A stretch of 64,000 nt of DNA from Crassaminicella thermophila (lineage in GTDB: Bacteria; Bacillota; Clostridia; Peptostreptococcales; Thermotaleaceae). Below, in pieces: positions 18,328-29,048 of the stretch; the stretch's first letter is position 1, and each line of letters begins with the position of its first letter. Position numbers and translations under genes: made by a program. Where the stretch lies: positions 1,679,026-1,743,025 of the forward strand of contig NZ_CP042243.1 of assembly GCF_008152325.1 (NCBI RefSeq), written 5' to 3'. The notes under the pieces were generated by a model. The model searched no databases. It worked only from the letters and a program-made list of their open reading frames with translations, and was not told the DNA's origin.

Positions 18328-19650
18328 CTAACTAATTTTTTTCACTATAATTTTTCTTCCTTCTACTTTCATAACCTTTATTTTTGTATTAATTTCTATA
18401 TATTCACCTTCAGTTACAACATCTATTCTTATATCATTAACGACTGCAATTCCAGCAGGGCGTAAAGGCGTAACAGTTATACCTTCTAATCCTAGTAAAA
18501 ATTTGTTTTCTTTAGTAGATATAAAACCTTTTTCTTTTCTTAATTCAGTTCCAAGAACAATTTTATCAAAATATCTATTTTTAGGTCCATATTTTAGTAG
18601 TAGTATAGCTACAATAATTGTTAGAATAAAAGCAATTGCTAAAGATGTAACCCCAAGAATAATAGAGTCTGAAGATACAATTATACTAACAATTATACAC
18701 AAAATCCCACCAATTCCTGGTGCACCAAATCCTGGTGCGACAGCTTCTATTAATAACAGCGTTATACCCACAATAAAAATCAAAATAATCCCAAAGTTTG
18801 CATTACCTGCTAACATGCTTCCACCAAAAAAAATAGTAAAAGCAATTAAACCGATTGTACCCCCAATACCAAAACCAGGTGTAAGAAATTCTACTATTAA
18901 TCCAATAAATCCTATACTTAATATAATAGGAAGAAATACAGAACTAGTAACTCCTTGTGCTAACATCATTTTAAAATCTGGTTTGATATTAATAATATTC
19001 GTATATTCAATATCAAATTCATTTAGTATATCATCATAATCATTTGATATAAAATCAATAAATCCTAGCTCTTTTGCTTCTTTTGTTGTTAAGTTTAATA
19101 ATTCACCCTCTTTCGTTATATATCTATCTGGATTGTTAGGATCTTTTATTTCTATTCGTCTGTCTGCCATAGATTCAATCAACCTTGATTCTCTTCCTCT
19201 TTGCTCAGAAGTTGTTCTTAGTTCCCCTTTCCAGTAAGAAATATTTTTCTCAGTATATGGAATAGTTTCAGCAGAACCAATAGTACTTCCATTGTTCATA
19301 ACAATATGTTCTGATGCAATAGTAATTAAGACTCCTGCAGATTCTGCTTTATTATTTACAAAAGAAATAGTACATAAAGGTGTTTTCATAATAGCATCTC
19401 TTATTTGGGTAGCTTGGTTAATCATTCCTCCTAATGTATCAATTTCAAATATAATTGCTACAGAATGAGGATCATTTTCTGCATCATTAATTGCACTTTT
19501 TACAAATTTAGTAACCGCTGGATTAATTTCTCCCTTTATAGGAATAACATATACATTTTTTTCATTTTCAGCATAAACATATATACTAGACAATATGCTA
19601 AAAATTATAATAAAAAATAGAATAATAGATTTTATATAACATCTTCTCAA
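18328..19650 (-). CDS. nfeD: NfeD-type membrane protease (ClpP-like + NfeD domain)
   Basis: The 440-residue YqeZ-like protein has a signal peptide (1-27), an extracytoplasmic ClpP/S49-like serine protease domain (VYVIPIKGEINPAVTKFV; LGGMINQA; catalytic Ser104 in AESAG), four to five transmembrane helices (about 225-350) and a C-terminal NfeD OB fold (about 370-440, LEGITVTPLRPAGIAVVNDIRIDV). It is encoded directly upstream of floA, the classic nfeD-flotillin pair, so it likely works with FloA microdomains. Substrates are unknown. Confidence 0.94.
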   Translation of the reverse strand: MRRCYIKSIILFFIIIFSILSSIYVYAENEKNVYVIPIKGEINPAVTKFVKSAINDAENDPHSVAIIFEIDTLGGMINQATQIRDAIMKTPLCTISFVNNKAESAGVLITIASEHIVMNNGSTIGSAETIPYTEKNISYWKGELRTTSEQRGRESRLIESMADRRIEIKDPNNPDRYITKEGELLNLTTKEAKELGFIDFISNDYDDILNEFDIEYTNIINIKPDFKMMLAQGVTSSVFLPIILSIGFIGLIVEFLTPGFGIGGTIGLIAFTIFFGGSMLAGNANFGIILIFIVGITLLLIEAVAPGFGAPGIGGILCIIVSIIVSSDSIILGVTSLAIAFILTIIVAILLLKYGPKNRYFDKIVLGTELRKEKGFISTKENKFLLGLEGITVTPLRPAGIAVVNDIRIDVVTEGEYIEINTKIKVMKVEGRKIIVKKIS

Positions 19651-19755
19651 ATAATCACCTCCCTTAGAGATTTCAACTCAATTATCTTTTGATATTACTA
19701 TAATAGTATATTACTTTTTTTTACTTTAGAAAACAATTTTTGGAAAATTTAACGT

Positions 19756-19789
19756 AAAAAATGACCTAAGTTATACTTAGGTCATTTTA
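19756..19789 (-). terminator. Terminator overlapping the end of yqeY
   Basis: AAAATGACCTAAG and CTTAGGTCATTTT form a 13-bp stem with a 5-base loop followed by T6 on the minus strand. It begins at the yqeY stop codon. Confidence 0.85.
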
Positions 19790-20230
19790 CTGTAGATATT
19801 GCTTAACAATTTTATTCACAATTTTGCCATCAGCTCTACCTTTCACTTTTGGCATAATAGCTGACATAACTTTCCCCATATCTTTCATACTATTTGCTCC
19901 AACTTCTTGAATCGTTTGACTAACAATTTCTGAGACTTCTTCCTCTGTTAACTGTTGTGGCAAATAGTCCATCAAAATATCTATTTCAGCCTTTGCTTCA
20001 TTTACCAAGTCATCTCTTTTTCCCTTAGCAAATTCTTCAATAGCATCTTTTTTTTGCTTTACTTGTTTTGCTATGATATCTAAAATTTCTTCATCATGAA
20101 GTTCAACTCTATTATCAATTTCATATTGCTTGATGGCAGATCTTACCATTGTTATAACAGATTTTTTAATTTTATTCTTCTCTTTCATAGCCTCTTTTAA
20201 ATCAGCCATTAATCTCTCTTTGAGGGACAT
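19787..20230 (-). CDS. yqeY: GatB/YqeY domain protein
   Basis: The 147-residue protein has the GatB_Yqey domain: SLKERLMADLKEAMKEKNKIKKSVITMVRSAIK, ADGKIVNKIVKQYL. The domain is shared with the tail of the GatB amidotransferase subunit, where it contacts tRNA; the role of the stand-alone protein is not settled. It lies 20 bases after rpsU, the common Firmicutes pairing, with GAGGTGTG before the start. Confidence 0.95.
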   Translation of the reverse strand: MSLKERLMADLKEAMKEKNKIKKSVITMVRSAIKQYEIDNRVELHDEEILDIIAKQVKQKKDAIEEFAKGKRDDLVNEAKAEIDILMDYLPQQLTEEEVSEIVSQTIQEVGANSMKDMGKVMSAIMPKVKGRADGKIVNKIVKQYLQ

Positions 20231-20250
20231 ATGTCACACCTCTTTTTTTA

Positions 20251-20430
20251 TTAGAATTTTTTCTTTCTTCTTGCAGCCTCAGCTTTTTTCTTACGTCTTA
20301 CACTAGGCTTTTCGTAATGCTCTCTTTTTCTTATTTCTGATAAAACGCCAGCTTTAGCACATGAGCGCTTGAATCTGCGAAGAGCACTTTCAAGAGTTTC
20401 GCTTTCCCCAATTCTTATCTCTGTTGACAT
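20251..20430 (-). CDS. rpsU: 30S ribosomal protein S21
   Basis: Small basic ribosomal protein (59 residues from the ATG at 20430): [29 protein letters not shown], then a basic [15 protein letters not shown]-type tail. The start is chosen at 20430 because GGAGGGAGGGAGAACT directly precedes it and the family starts there; an in-frame start at 20454 would add eight non-conserved residues and bury the ribosome binding site. It is co-transcribed with yqeY. Confidence 0.97.
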   Translation of the reverse strand: MSTEIRIGESETLESALRRFKRSCAKAGVLSEIRKREHYEKPSVRRKKKAEAARRKKKF

Positions 20431-20553
20431 AGTTCTCCCTCCCTCCGCTAGCAAACTTGTGCTGTGCTCATTGGAACACCAAATAAAATCATTTAGAAAT
20501 CCATATTAGCACTATGTTATTATACATGAAAATTATCATTTATGCAACTTTTT

Positions 20554-20895
20554 TTAACCTGGAGGCCATTGAAGTTGTCTTCCTCCTAAAAGGTGAAAAT
20601 GTATATGATTTACAGTCTGTCCACCTAATTCTCCACAATTATTTACAACTCTATAACCATCTTCTAAACCCAATTCTTTAGCAATATTTTTTATAGAAAG
20701 AAGAATATGGCCTAAAAGTTCCTTATGTTCTTCATAAATATGATCAATAGATTGTATGTGCTTTTTTGGAATAACAATAACATGTGTAGGAGCTTGAGGC
20801 TCTATATCATGAAAAGCCATTATGTCGTCATCTTCATATACAACTTTCGATGGAATTTCCTTTGAGACAATCTTGCAAAAAATACAATCAGCCAT
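20554..20895 (-). CDS. hinT: HIT family hydrolase (HinT)
   Basis: Purine nucleoside phosphoramidase-type protein of 113 residues from the ATG at 20895 ([16 protein letters not shown]). It contains [12 protein letters not shown] and the histidine triad [12 protein letters not shown] with the usual WPPG end. An in-frame ATG nine bases upstream lies only three bases from the GGAGG, so 20895 is preferred. Cys residues near the N-terminus (C4, C7) match the zinc-binding HIT variants. It is located between mtaB and rpsU. Confidence 0.96.
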   Translation of the reverse strand: MADCIFCKIVSKEIPSKVVYEDDDIMAFHDIEPQAPTHVIVIPKKHIQSIDHIYEEHKELLGHILLSIKNIAKELGLEDGYRVVNNCGELGGQTVNHIHFHLLGGRQLQWPPG

Positions 20896-20985
20896 TTCAT
20901 TCACCTCCTTTTAAAAACTACAAACACCTACCAATTTCATATTCAACAGAAGTTAAAAAAATCCTTCTTAATAGAAAAATTATCC

Positions 20986-22296
20986 TTATATTTCACTTAC
21001 TAATTTTCCTATAACTACTTCTCCTGATATTTTTTCTAATTCTACTTTTAAAAGTTTTCCTTCTAAATTCTTTTTTGCTTTACATAATACACGTATATAG
21101 TTGTCTGTTAATCCTTCATAATAACCTTTCATATCATTACTCTCAATTTCAAAAAGAACGCCTCTTATTGTTGAAACAAATTTTTTATTATATGATATTA
21201 AACTTTCTTTTGCTAAATTTATTAATTTTTCACTTCGAATATTCTTAATCTTAGAAGGTACCTGGTTCTCAAACTTAGCTGCTGGTGTTCCCCTTCTTGG
21301 AGAATATTTAAACACATGTATCTGGCTAAAGCCAATTTCTTGAACAAATTTCATTGTGTTCTCAAATTCTTCCTCTGTCTCTCCAGGAAATCCTACCATA
21401 ATATCTGTGGTAATTGATACTTCAGGCATATATTTTCTTAATCTATCTACAATCTTTTTGTATTCACTAGTAGTATATTTTCTATTCATTCTCTTAAGAG
21501 TCTCATCGCATCCACTTTGTAAAGATAAATGAAAATGTTGGCATACTTTTTTCATTTTTAATAATTCTATAATAAATTCTTCTGTCATGATGGTTGGTTC
21601 AATAGAACTTAGTCTAATTCGTTCTATTCCCTCAACCTCATGTACTCCATAAATTACATCTAATAAAGAAGTATTTTTTAAATCTTTGCCATAGGATGCT
21701 ACATGAATCCCAGTAAGTACAACTTCTTTGAAACCATTATCCGCTAGACGCCTTACTTCCCTTACAATGTCTTCTAATTTTCTACTTCGAATAGGCCCTC
21801 TAGCATATGGAATAATACAATACGTACAATATTGATTACACCCCTCTTGAATTTTAAGAAAAGCTCTCGTTTTTCCTTTTACTTCTCCTATGGTCATTTC
21901 TTCAAATTCTTGAATTTCCATAATATTTCCAACTGCATTAATAATGTCATTTTCCTCTTGGGCTTTTTCTACATATTCAACAATTTTTTTTCTGTCATTT
22001 GTTCCTAAGACTATATTTACACCCTCAATAGCAGATACTTCTTCAGGTGCCGTTTGTGAATAGCATCCTACAACTGCTATAATAGCATTTGGATTCTCTC
22101 TTTTTGCCCTACGAATAAATTGTCTTGATTTTCTATCTCCTAAGTTTGTAACTGTACAAGTATTGATTACATATACATCAGCATTTGACTCACTATTCAC
22201 AATTTCATAGCCAGCTTTTTCAAAAATTTCTCCCATAGCCTCTGTTTCATATTGATTAACTTTGCAACCAAGGGTATAAAATGCTACTTTCTTCAT
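20986..22296 (-). CDS. mtaB: tRNA t6A37 methylthiotransferase MtaB
   Basis: Radical-SAM enzyme that adds the 2-methylthio group to t6A37 of tRNAs reading ANN codons. The 436-residue protein has three cluster cysteines in the MTTase domain (C11, C47, C78), the radical-SAM triad C153-x3-C157-x2-C160 (EGCNQYCTYC) and a C-terminal TRAM domain. The start codon abuts the rsmE stop, implying coupling. It corresponds to yqeV in the conserved dnaJ-prmA-rsmE-mtaB order. Confidence 0.97.
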   Translation of the reverse strand: MKKVAFYTLGCKVNQYETEAMGEIFEKAGYEIVNSESNADVYVINTCTVTNLGDRKSRQFIRRAKRENPNAIIAVVGCYSQTAPEEVSAIEGVNIVLGTNDRKKIVEYVEKAQEENDIINAVGNIMEIQEFEEMTIGEVKGKTRAFLKIQEGCNQYCTYCIIPYARGPIRSRKLEDIVREVRRLADNGFKEVVLTGIHVASYGKDLKNTSLLDVIYGVHEVEGIERIRLSSIEPTIMTEEFIIELLKMKKVCQHFHLSLQSGCDETLKRMNRKYTTSEYKKIVDRLRKYMPEVSITTDIMVGFPGETEEEFENTMKFVQEIGFSQIHVFKYSPRRGTPAAKFENQVPSKIKNIRSEKLINLAKESLISYNKKFVSTIRGVLFEIESNDMKGYYEGLTDNYIRVLCKAKKNLEGKLLKVELEKISGEVVIGKLVSEI

Positions 22297-23055
22297 CTAT
22301 ATGCCTCCTAAATCACCTATCTCATACATCAATATACTTAATGCTACAAAACCTGCAGTCTCTGTTCTTAATATTCTAGGCCCTAAAGTAATAGGCAAAG
22401 TCCCTTTTTCTTGTGCTCCTATAATCTCACTTTTTTCAAATCCACCTTCAGGACCAATAATAATAGCTATTTTTTTATAATCCTTATTCTTTTTTATAAG
22501 CCTTTTTAAACCTGTATTTTTTTCCTGCTCATATGGTATGATACTTAAATCATACTCTGATAACAACTTTAGCATTTCTTTAAATGGAATAGGATTTCCT
22601 ATATTAGGAATAATCCCTCTTTTACATTGCTTTGCAGCAGCCTCTGCAACTTTTTGCCATCTTTCAATTTTTTTTGCCTCTGCTTTTTTATCCTTTATCT
22701 GAACAATTGTACGTTCTGTAATTATTGGAACAATTTTATGAATTCCTAATTCTGTGCACTTTTGTATAATAATATCCATTTTGCTTGACTTTGGTATCCC
22801 TTGAAAAAGAGTAATATCAACTTTTGGTTCAGTCTTAGCTACCTTTTTCTCTAGTATGTTTAATCTAATTTCTGACTTTAATAATGAAGATATTTTTCCA
22901 ATATATTCATTTTTATTTCCATCACAAACCTCTATACAATCTCCCTCAGTAAGTCGTAATACTTTCTTAATGTGTTTTACATCTTCTATATCATTAATAA
23001 TAATTTGTGCTTCTTCCTCTGAAATATTTTTTTCATCTACGAAAAATCTATTCAT
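22297..23055 (-). CDS. rsmE: 16S rRNA m3U1498 methyltransferase RsmE
   Basis: The 252-residue SPOUT-family enzyme has an N-terminal PUA-like domain (about 1-70) and a trefoil-knot domain with IIGPEGGFEKSEI and LGPRILRTETA, the SAM-binding signatures. It overlaps the prmA stop by four bases (ATGA) and runs straight into mtaB, so the three RNA/protein-modification genes are tightly coupled. Confidence 0.97.
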   Translation of the reverse strand: MNRFFVDEKNISEEEAQIIINDIEDVKHIKKVLRLTEGDCIEVCDGNKNEYIGKISSLLKSEIRLNILEKKVAKTEPKVDITLFQGIPKSSKMDIIIQKCTELGIHKIVPIITERTIVQIKDKKAEAKKIERWQKVAEAAAKQCKRGIIPNIGNPIPFKEMLKLLSEYDLSIIPYEQEKNTGLKRLIKKNKDYKKIAIIIGPEGGFEKSEIIGAQEKGTLPITLGPRILRTETAGFVALSILMYEIGDLGGI

Positions 23056-24005
23056 TTTTTATCGTCACCCTTTGGTTTAGAAACAACTACTGCCCATTCA
23101 CCCATCTTATCAATGTTTATAACTTCCATTTTGTGTTTCTCTAAAGCTTTTACTACTTCATCGATTTTTTCATGAATAATACCAGAAGCTATAAAAATAC
23201 CATCTTTTTTTATAAACTCTCTAATATAAGAAGATAAATAAATAATCACATCCGCAATAATGTTTGCAACAACAATATCAGCTTGTCCTGTAATAACATC
23301 CATCAGATTTCCATGCTTAATCTCTACATTATCATCCACACCATTTTCCACTACATTTCTCTTTGAAGCTTCAACAGCTACCTCATCTAAATCAACACCG
23401 ATTACTTTTTTTGCTCCAAGTTTTGATGATACAATAGAAAGGATTCCACTTCCACAACCTATATCAAAAACTACATGATTTTCTTTTATGTATTTTTCTA
23501 AATTCTTTATACACATCATCGTTGTTTCATGGGTTCCTGTTCCAAATGCCATACCTGGATCTAGCTCTATAACAATCTCACCAGATGATGGTATATAGTC
23601 TTCCCAAGTAGGTTTTATAACCACCTTATCCCCAATTTTTTTAGGTTTATAATATTTTTTCCATGCATTTGCCCAATCTTCTTCATAAACTTCTGTTGTT
23701 GTCACTTCTCCTAACCCTTTATCTAGGTTATACTGTGGTATTTTTTCTACACTTTGTTTAATCAGTTCTATCTTATCTATTAAATCTTCACTTTCCGGAA
23801 GATATCCTTTAACAATAGCTCCTTCATAATCAGTTTCCAAAACTGATTCATCAACATAATCCCAATCCCCTAGCTCCTTTTCTTTAAAGATTGGATCATT
23901 AGGATCTTCTATAGCTACTCCTCCAACACCTACATCATACAAAATATTTGCTACTGCTTCAACAGCCTCCGTAGTCGTTTTAATTTTTACTTCTATCCAT
24001 TTCAT
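23052..24005 (-). CDS. prmA: Ribosomal protein L11 methyltransferase PrmA
   Basis: SAM-dependent enzyme that trimethylates L11. Of 317 residues, the N-terminal substrate-recognition domain is MKWIEVKIKTTTEAVEAVANIL and the catalytic Rossmann domain has DPGMAFGTGTHETT and VFDIGCGSGILS. The start is placed at the ATG at 24005, eight bases after GGAGG; the TTG at 24011 is too close to that site. It follows dnaJ after a terminator-like hairpin. Confidence 0.96.
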   Translation of the reverse strand: MKWIEVKIKTTTEAVEAVANILYDVGVGGVAIEDPNDPIFKEKELGDWDYVDESVLETDYEGAIVKGYLPESEDLIDKIELIKQSVEKIPQYNLDKGLGEVTTTEVYEEDWANAWKKYYKPKKIGDKVVIKPTWEDYIPSSGEIVIELDPGMAFGTGTHETTMMCIKNLEKYIKENHVVFDIGCGSGILSIVSSKLGAKKVIGVDLDEVAVEASKRNVVENGVDDNVEIKHGNLMDVITGQADIVVANIIADVIIYLSSYIREFIKKDGIFIASGIIHEKIDEVVKALEKHKMEVINIDKMGEWAVVVSKPKGDDKK

Positions 24006-24103
24006 ATACAAAACCTCCGTAGCTTTTAACTTTATGTGTATTATACCCTAGAACATATATATTTACCAGAAATTTATTAAAGATAAACCCGCCTGTTATA
24101 GAA

Positions 24104-24133
24104 TTAAGCACCTAGTAATTACTAGGTGCTTAA
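24104..24133 (-). terminator. Terminator downstream of dnaJ
   Basis: TTAAGCACCTAGTAA/TTACTAGGTGCTTAA is a near-perfect 15-bp palindrome immediately after the dnaJ stop. The downstream sequence is only moderately T-rich, so it may be leaky. Confidence 0.7.
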
Positions 24134-24134
24134 G

Positions 24135-25308
<1,174 letters not shown>

Positions 25309-25361
25309 CTATATCAATTATATGAAAAATATAAGATTTTCGCAAGCCTTTTTACATTCAC

Positions 25362-25383
25362 AAGGCACCCCTGTGGGTGCCTT
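25362..25383 (-). terminator. Hairpin between dnaK and dnaJ
   Basis: AAGGCACCC-4 bases-GGGTGCCTT, a 9-bp GC-rich stem 9 bases after the dnaK stop, followed on the minus strand by GTGAATG rather than a T-run. This looks more like an attenuating or RNA-stabilising hairpin that lowers dnaJ relative to dnaK than a full stop. Confidence 0.6.
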
Positions 25384-25391
25384 ATTCATCT

Positions 25392-27209
25392 TTATTTATC
25401 ATCATCAACAACTTCATAATCTGCATCTACTACATTGTCATCTTTTTGATTTGCTGTATTTTGTCCCTCAGCAGCTGCTTGTTCATACATCTTTTGAGAT
25501 AATACATGAAAAGCACTTGTTAATTCTTCTGTAGCTTTCTTTATTTCTTCCGTATTATCTCCTTCTAATGCTTTTTTAAGAGCTTCTAATTTTGATTCAA
25601 CATTAGATTTATCCTCAGCACTAATTTTATCTCCTACTTCTTTTAATGCTTTTTCTGTTTCATAAACCATAGTATCTGCTTTATTTTTTGCTTCTATTGC
25701 TTCTTTTCGTTTTTTATCTTCCTCTGCAAATTTTTCAGCTTCTTTTATTTTTTTCTCAATTTCTTCATCACTTAAATTTGTTGAAGCAGTTATTGTAATC
25801 TTTTGCTCTTTACCAGTTCCCTTATCTTTTGCACTAACATTTACAATACCATTTGCATCAATATCAAAAGTTACTTCAATCTGAGGAACTCCTCTTGGTG
25901 CTGGCATAATCCCAGTAAGCTGGAATCTACCTAATGTAGTATTGTCAGCAGCCATTTGTCTTTCTCCTTGAAGCACATGAATATCAACTGCTGTTTGATT
26001 ATCTGCTGCTGTAGAGAAAATTTGGCTCTTTCTTGTTGGAATTGTTGTATTTCTTTCAATAAGTTTTGTAAACACTCCTCCAAGTGTTTCAATTCCTAAT
26101 GATAATGGTGTAACATCTAGTAGTAATACATCTTTTACTTCTCCTGTTAATACTCCAGCTTGTATTGCAGCACCAATTGCTACACATTCATCTGGATTTA
26201 CACCTTTATAAGGGTCTTTTCCTGTAAGTTTCTTTACTGCTTCTTGTACTGCTGGTATTCTTGTTGAACCTCCAACTAGAATAACTTTATCTATATCTGC
26301 TGCTGTTAAATTTGCATCACTTAATGCTTTTCTTGTTGGCTCCATTGTAGCTTCCACTAAGTGAGCAGATAATTGATTAAACTTAGCTCTTGTTAAATCA
26401 ATATTTAAATGTAGTGGACCTTCTGCTGTAGCTGTAATAAATGGAAGATTAATATTTGCTGTTTGCGTACTTGATAACTCTTTTTTTGCCTTTTCAGCAG
26501 CTTCTTTCAATCTTTGTAATGACATTTTATCTTTTCTTAAATCTACACCATGTTCTTTTTGGAATGATTCAGCTAAGAAATCTATGATTACCTGGTCAAA
26601 ATCATCTCCACCAAGATGGTTGTTTCCATGAGTCGCTAATACCTCAAATACTCCATCCCCTAATTCTAATATAGAAACGTCAAATGTACCTCCACCTAAG
26701 TCAAATACCATTATTTTTTGATGCTCATTTTCTTTATCAAGTCCATATGCTAATGATGCTGCTGTTGGTTCATTGATAATTCTTTTTACTTCAAGACCTG
26801 CAATCTTTCCAGCATCTTTTGTAGCCTGTCTTTGACTATCTGTAAAATATGCAGGAACAGTAATAACTGCCTCTGTAACTTTTTCTCCTAAGTAACTCTC
26901 AGCATCTGCTTTTAACTTCATAAGAATCATTGCTGAAATATCTTGTGGAGTATACTCTTTCCCATCAATAATTTCCTTATGGTTAGTTCCCATATGTCTT
27001 TTTATAGAAATAATTGTTCTGTCTGGATTTGTAATCGCTTGTCTTTTTGCTGTTTCTCCAACAAGTCTTTCTCCATTCTTTGTAAATGCAACAACAGATG
27101 GTGTTGTTCTATTTCCTTCCGCATTTGGAATTACAACCGGTTCTCCACCTTCTAAAACTGCAACACATGAGTTAGTTGTTCCTAAGTCAATACCAATTAC
27201 TTTACCCAT
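25392..27209 (-). CDS. dnaK: Chaperone protein DnaK (Hsp70)
   Basis: The 605-residue Hsp70 has an N-terminal ATPase ([36 protein letters not shown]), a substrate-binding domain ([14 protein letters not shown]) and a helical lid ending in an acidic tail. The length is complete for the Gram-positive type (which lacks the 20-odd-residue N-terminal loop). It sits in the hrcA-grpE-dnaK-dnaJ operon under CIRCE control. AGGAGG precedes the start. Confidence 0.99.
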   Translation of the reverse strand: MGKVIGIDLGTTNSCVAVLEGGEPVVIPNAEGNRTTPSVVAFTKNGERLVGETAKRQAITNPDRTIISIKRHMGTNHKEIIDGKEYTPQDISAMILMKLKADAESYLGEKVTEAVITVPAYFTDSQRQATKDAGKIAGLEVKRIINEPTAASLAYGLDKENEHQKIMVFDLGGGTFDVSILELGDGVFEVLATHGNNHLGGDDFDQVIIDFLAESFQKEHGVDLRKDKMSLQRLKEAAEKAKKELSSTQTANINLPFITATAEGPLHLNIDLTRAKFNQLSAHLVEATMEPTRKALSDANLTAADIDKVILVGGSTRIPAVQEAVKKLTGKDPYKGVNPDECVAIGAAIQAGVLTGEVKDVLLLDVTPLSLGIETLGGVFTKLIERNTTIPTRKSQIFSTAADNQTAVDIHVLQGERQMAADNTTLGRFQLTGIMPAPRGVPQIEVTFDIDANGIVNVSAKDKGTGKEQKITITASTNLSDEEIEKKIKEAEKFAEEDKKRKEAIEAKNKADTMVYETEKALKEVGDKISAEDKSNVESKLEALKKALEGDNTEEIKKATEELTSAFHVLSQKMYEQAAAEGQNTANQKDDNVVDADYEVVDDDK

Positions 27210-27244
27210 TGTACAATTTCCTCCTTCATCTATATATAAATTTT

Positions 27245-27805
27245 TTATCTTACTACTTTTACCATACTTGGTCGAATAACCTTCCCATTTAATGTATATC
27301 CTTTTTGGAATACATCAAGGATTGTATTGCTTTCTTGTTGATCACTCTCTTCTTGCATAACTGCATGATGAAAATTCGGATCAAATTCTTTACCTAAAGC
27401 ATCAATTTCTTCTACACCATTTTTTTTGAATATATCTAAAAATTGCTTTAGAATCATTTTAACACCTTCAGCAAATGACTCATCATTTGCTTCATCACTA
27501 TGAGAAGTCACAGCTCTTTCTAAATTATCTACAATTGGAAGTAAATCCATTATCAATTTTTCATTTGCAAACTGATAAATATCGCTTTTTTCTTTTTCTA
27601 CTCTCTTTTTAAAATTTTGAAAATCTGCAGTCATTCTCAAATATTTGTTGTTTAATTCTTCATTTTCTTCTTCAAGCTTTTTTAATTTCATGCTAAGCTC
27701 ATGTAATTGTTCATCTTCTACTTGTTCACTAATTTCTTCTTTCGTAGCATCTAAATTACTTTTTACTTCATCATCTTTCATTTTTTCAAAATTTGTATCT
27801 TCCAT
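27245..27805 (-). CDS. grpE: Nucleotide exchange factor GrpE
   Basis: GrpE releases ADP from DnaK. The acidic N-terminal tail and long coiled coil (about 30-95) are followed by the DnaK-binding region ([20 protein letters not shown]) and the beta domain ending [13 protein letters not shown]. The start is placed at the ATG at 27805 (186 residues) because GGTAGGTGAAAATA precedes it; the upstream in-frame GTG lies inside the ribosome binding site. It is the second gene of the heat-shock operon. Confidence 0.97.
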   Translation of the reverse strand: MEDTNFEKMKDDEVKSNLDATKEEISEQVEDEQLHELSMKLKKLEEENEELNNKYLRMTADFQNFKKRVEKEKSDIYQFANEKLIMDLLPIVDNLERAVTSHSDEANDESFAEGVKMILKQFLDIFKKNGVEEIDALGKEFDPNFHHAVMQEESDQQESNTILDVFQKGYTLNGKVIRPSMVKVVR

Positions 27806-27873
27806 TATTTTCACCTACCTATAATTACTTATATCATCTTTATGTAATTACTATCTATATCAAAACAAAAGAC

Positions 27874-27914
27874 ATAGATATAGTGCAAAATAAACTATCT
27901 TGCACCATATCCAT
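27874..27914 (-). terminator. Fifteen-bp hairpin between hrcA and grpE
   Basis: ATGGATATGGTGCAA/TTGCACTATATCTAT pairs over 15 positions (two G-U) with an 11-base loop, followed on the minus strand by a U-rich GTCTTTTGTTTT. It lies 9 bases past the hrcA stop. It could be a partial terminator or a processing/stability hairpin that sets the repressor-to-chaperone ratio. Confidence 0.6.
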
Positions 27915-27922
27915 ATTCTTTT

Positions 27923-28945
27923 TTAACGATTATTTAGCAAATCTGTCAAATTTTTTGTCACATAATCTACAACAGAAACAATATGTTCATAATTCATTCT
28001 TGTAGGTCCAATAACACCTATCTTGCCTACAATCATTCCATTTACTTTATATGTTGCTGTTACTAAGCTACAATCCTGCATTTCCTCATGCTTGTTTTCT
28101 TTACCAATAGTAACATCTATATCGTCCTTGCTATTTATTAATAAATCCATTATATGTTCTTTTTTGTCTAACATTTCCATAAAATCTCTTGCTTTTTCGA
28201 TATTATGATACTCAGGCAAATTAAAAATATTCGTAACTCCATCTAAATATAATTGAACATTTACCATTTCTTCTAAAGTACTTATTAAAACAGGAGTTAT
28301 TGTATCAATCAATGTATGAAACATGTTCATTTCCCTTTTTATATCTTCTACCTTTTGACATGTAATGTCACCAATAGTCAAACCCTTAAGCTTCATATTT
28401 AATATTTTGTTAATAATCATTAAATTATCATATGTGTACTTTTCATTCATTCTTAAAATTGCATTTCTTACAACTCCAGACTCTGATACAGTTACCAAAA
28501 GTACACTTTCATCATCAATAGGCACTAATTGAACAGACTTTAATTTGCTTTGTTCAAACTGTGGCGACAAAACAACAGATGTTAGTTTTGTCATTTGTGA
28601 CAAAATTTTAGAAGTAGTTGCAATGATTTGCTCAAGCTCTCCTACACTTTGAATAAAACTTTTCTTTATGATATCCTTCTGTTTTTGAGCTAGTTTATCA
28701 ATAATCATCAAGCTATCTACATATAGTCGATAACCCTTATCTGAAGGAATTCTTCCAGCAGAAGTGTGTGGTTGCTTTAAATACCCCATTTCTTCTAAAT
28801 CTGCCATTTCGTTTCTTATAGTAGCAGCACTGATGCCTAAATCATATTTTTTCATTAAAGTTCTTGACCCAACAGGCTCAGCTGTAGAAATAAAATCCTT
28901 TATTATGGCCTGTAGAATTTTTAATTTTCTATCTCCCAGTTCCAT
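27923..28945 (-). CDS. hrcA: Heat-inducible transcription repressor HrcA
   Basis: HrcA binds CIRCE and represses the class I heat-shock operon. The winged-helix N-terminus reads RKLKILQAIIKDFISTAEPVGSRTL with AATIRNEMADLEEMGYL; a GAF-like effector region follows. The start is set at ATG 28945 (340 residues): GGGAGTGAT precedes it, and the longer in-frame alternative at 28975 would begin inside the CIRCE element. It is the first gene of the operon and is itself under CIRCE, giving autoregulation. Confidence 0.97.
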   Translation of the reverse strand: MELGDRKLKILQAIIKDFISTAEPVGSRTLMKKYDLGISAATIRNEMADLEEMGYLKQPHTSAGRIPSDKGYRLYVDSLMIIDKLAQKQKDIIKKSFIQSVGELEQIIATTSKILSQMTKLTSVVLSPQFEQSKLKSVQLVPIDDESVLLVTVSESGVVRNAILRMNEKYTYDNLMIINKILNMKLKGLTIGDITCQKVEDIKREMNMFHTLIDTITPVLISTLEEMVNVQLYLDGVTNIFNLPEYHNIEKARDFMEMLDKKEHIMDLLINSKDDIDVTIGKENKHEEMQDCSLVTATYKVNGMIVGKIGVIGPTRMNYEHIVSVVDYVTKNLTDLLNNR

Positions 28946-28962
28946 AATATCACTCCCACTTG

Positions 28963-28989
28963 TTAGCACTCTCACTTGATGAGTGCTAA
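28963..28989 (-). promoter_or_regulatory. CIRCE operator (HrcA binding site)
   Basis: Exact CIRCE: TTAGCACTC-9 bases-GAGTGCTAA. It lies in the 5' leader 17 bases before the hrcA start and just downstream of the -10 element. HrcA folded by GroEL binds it in unstressed cells. Confidence 0.98.
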
Positions 28990-29003
28990 ACTATTCTGAT
29001 TTA

Positions 29004-29032
29004 AAATTATCACTAATAAAACCATTTGTCAA
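29004..29032 (-). promoter_or_regulatory. Sigma-A promoter of the hrcA operon
   Basis: Perfect -35 TTGACA (29027-29032), 17-base spacer, -10 TAATTT (29004-29009), placed so that CIRCE falls at the start of the transcript. Confidence 0.85.
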
Positions 29033-29048
29033 TAACCTTTTTTTATTT

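Noticed and set aside
18503-19039. 178-codon plus-strand ORF inside nfeD
   Set aside because: Runs antisense to conserved membrane helices of NfeD, which naturally leaves few stops; no ribosome binding site.
27793-28005. Short plus-strand ORF opposite the hrcA end
   Set aside because: Overlaps a hairpin and the C-terminal codons of HrcA; no ribosome binding site.
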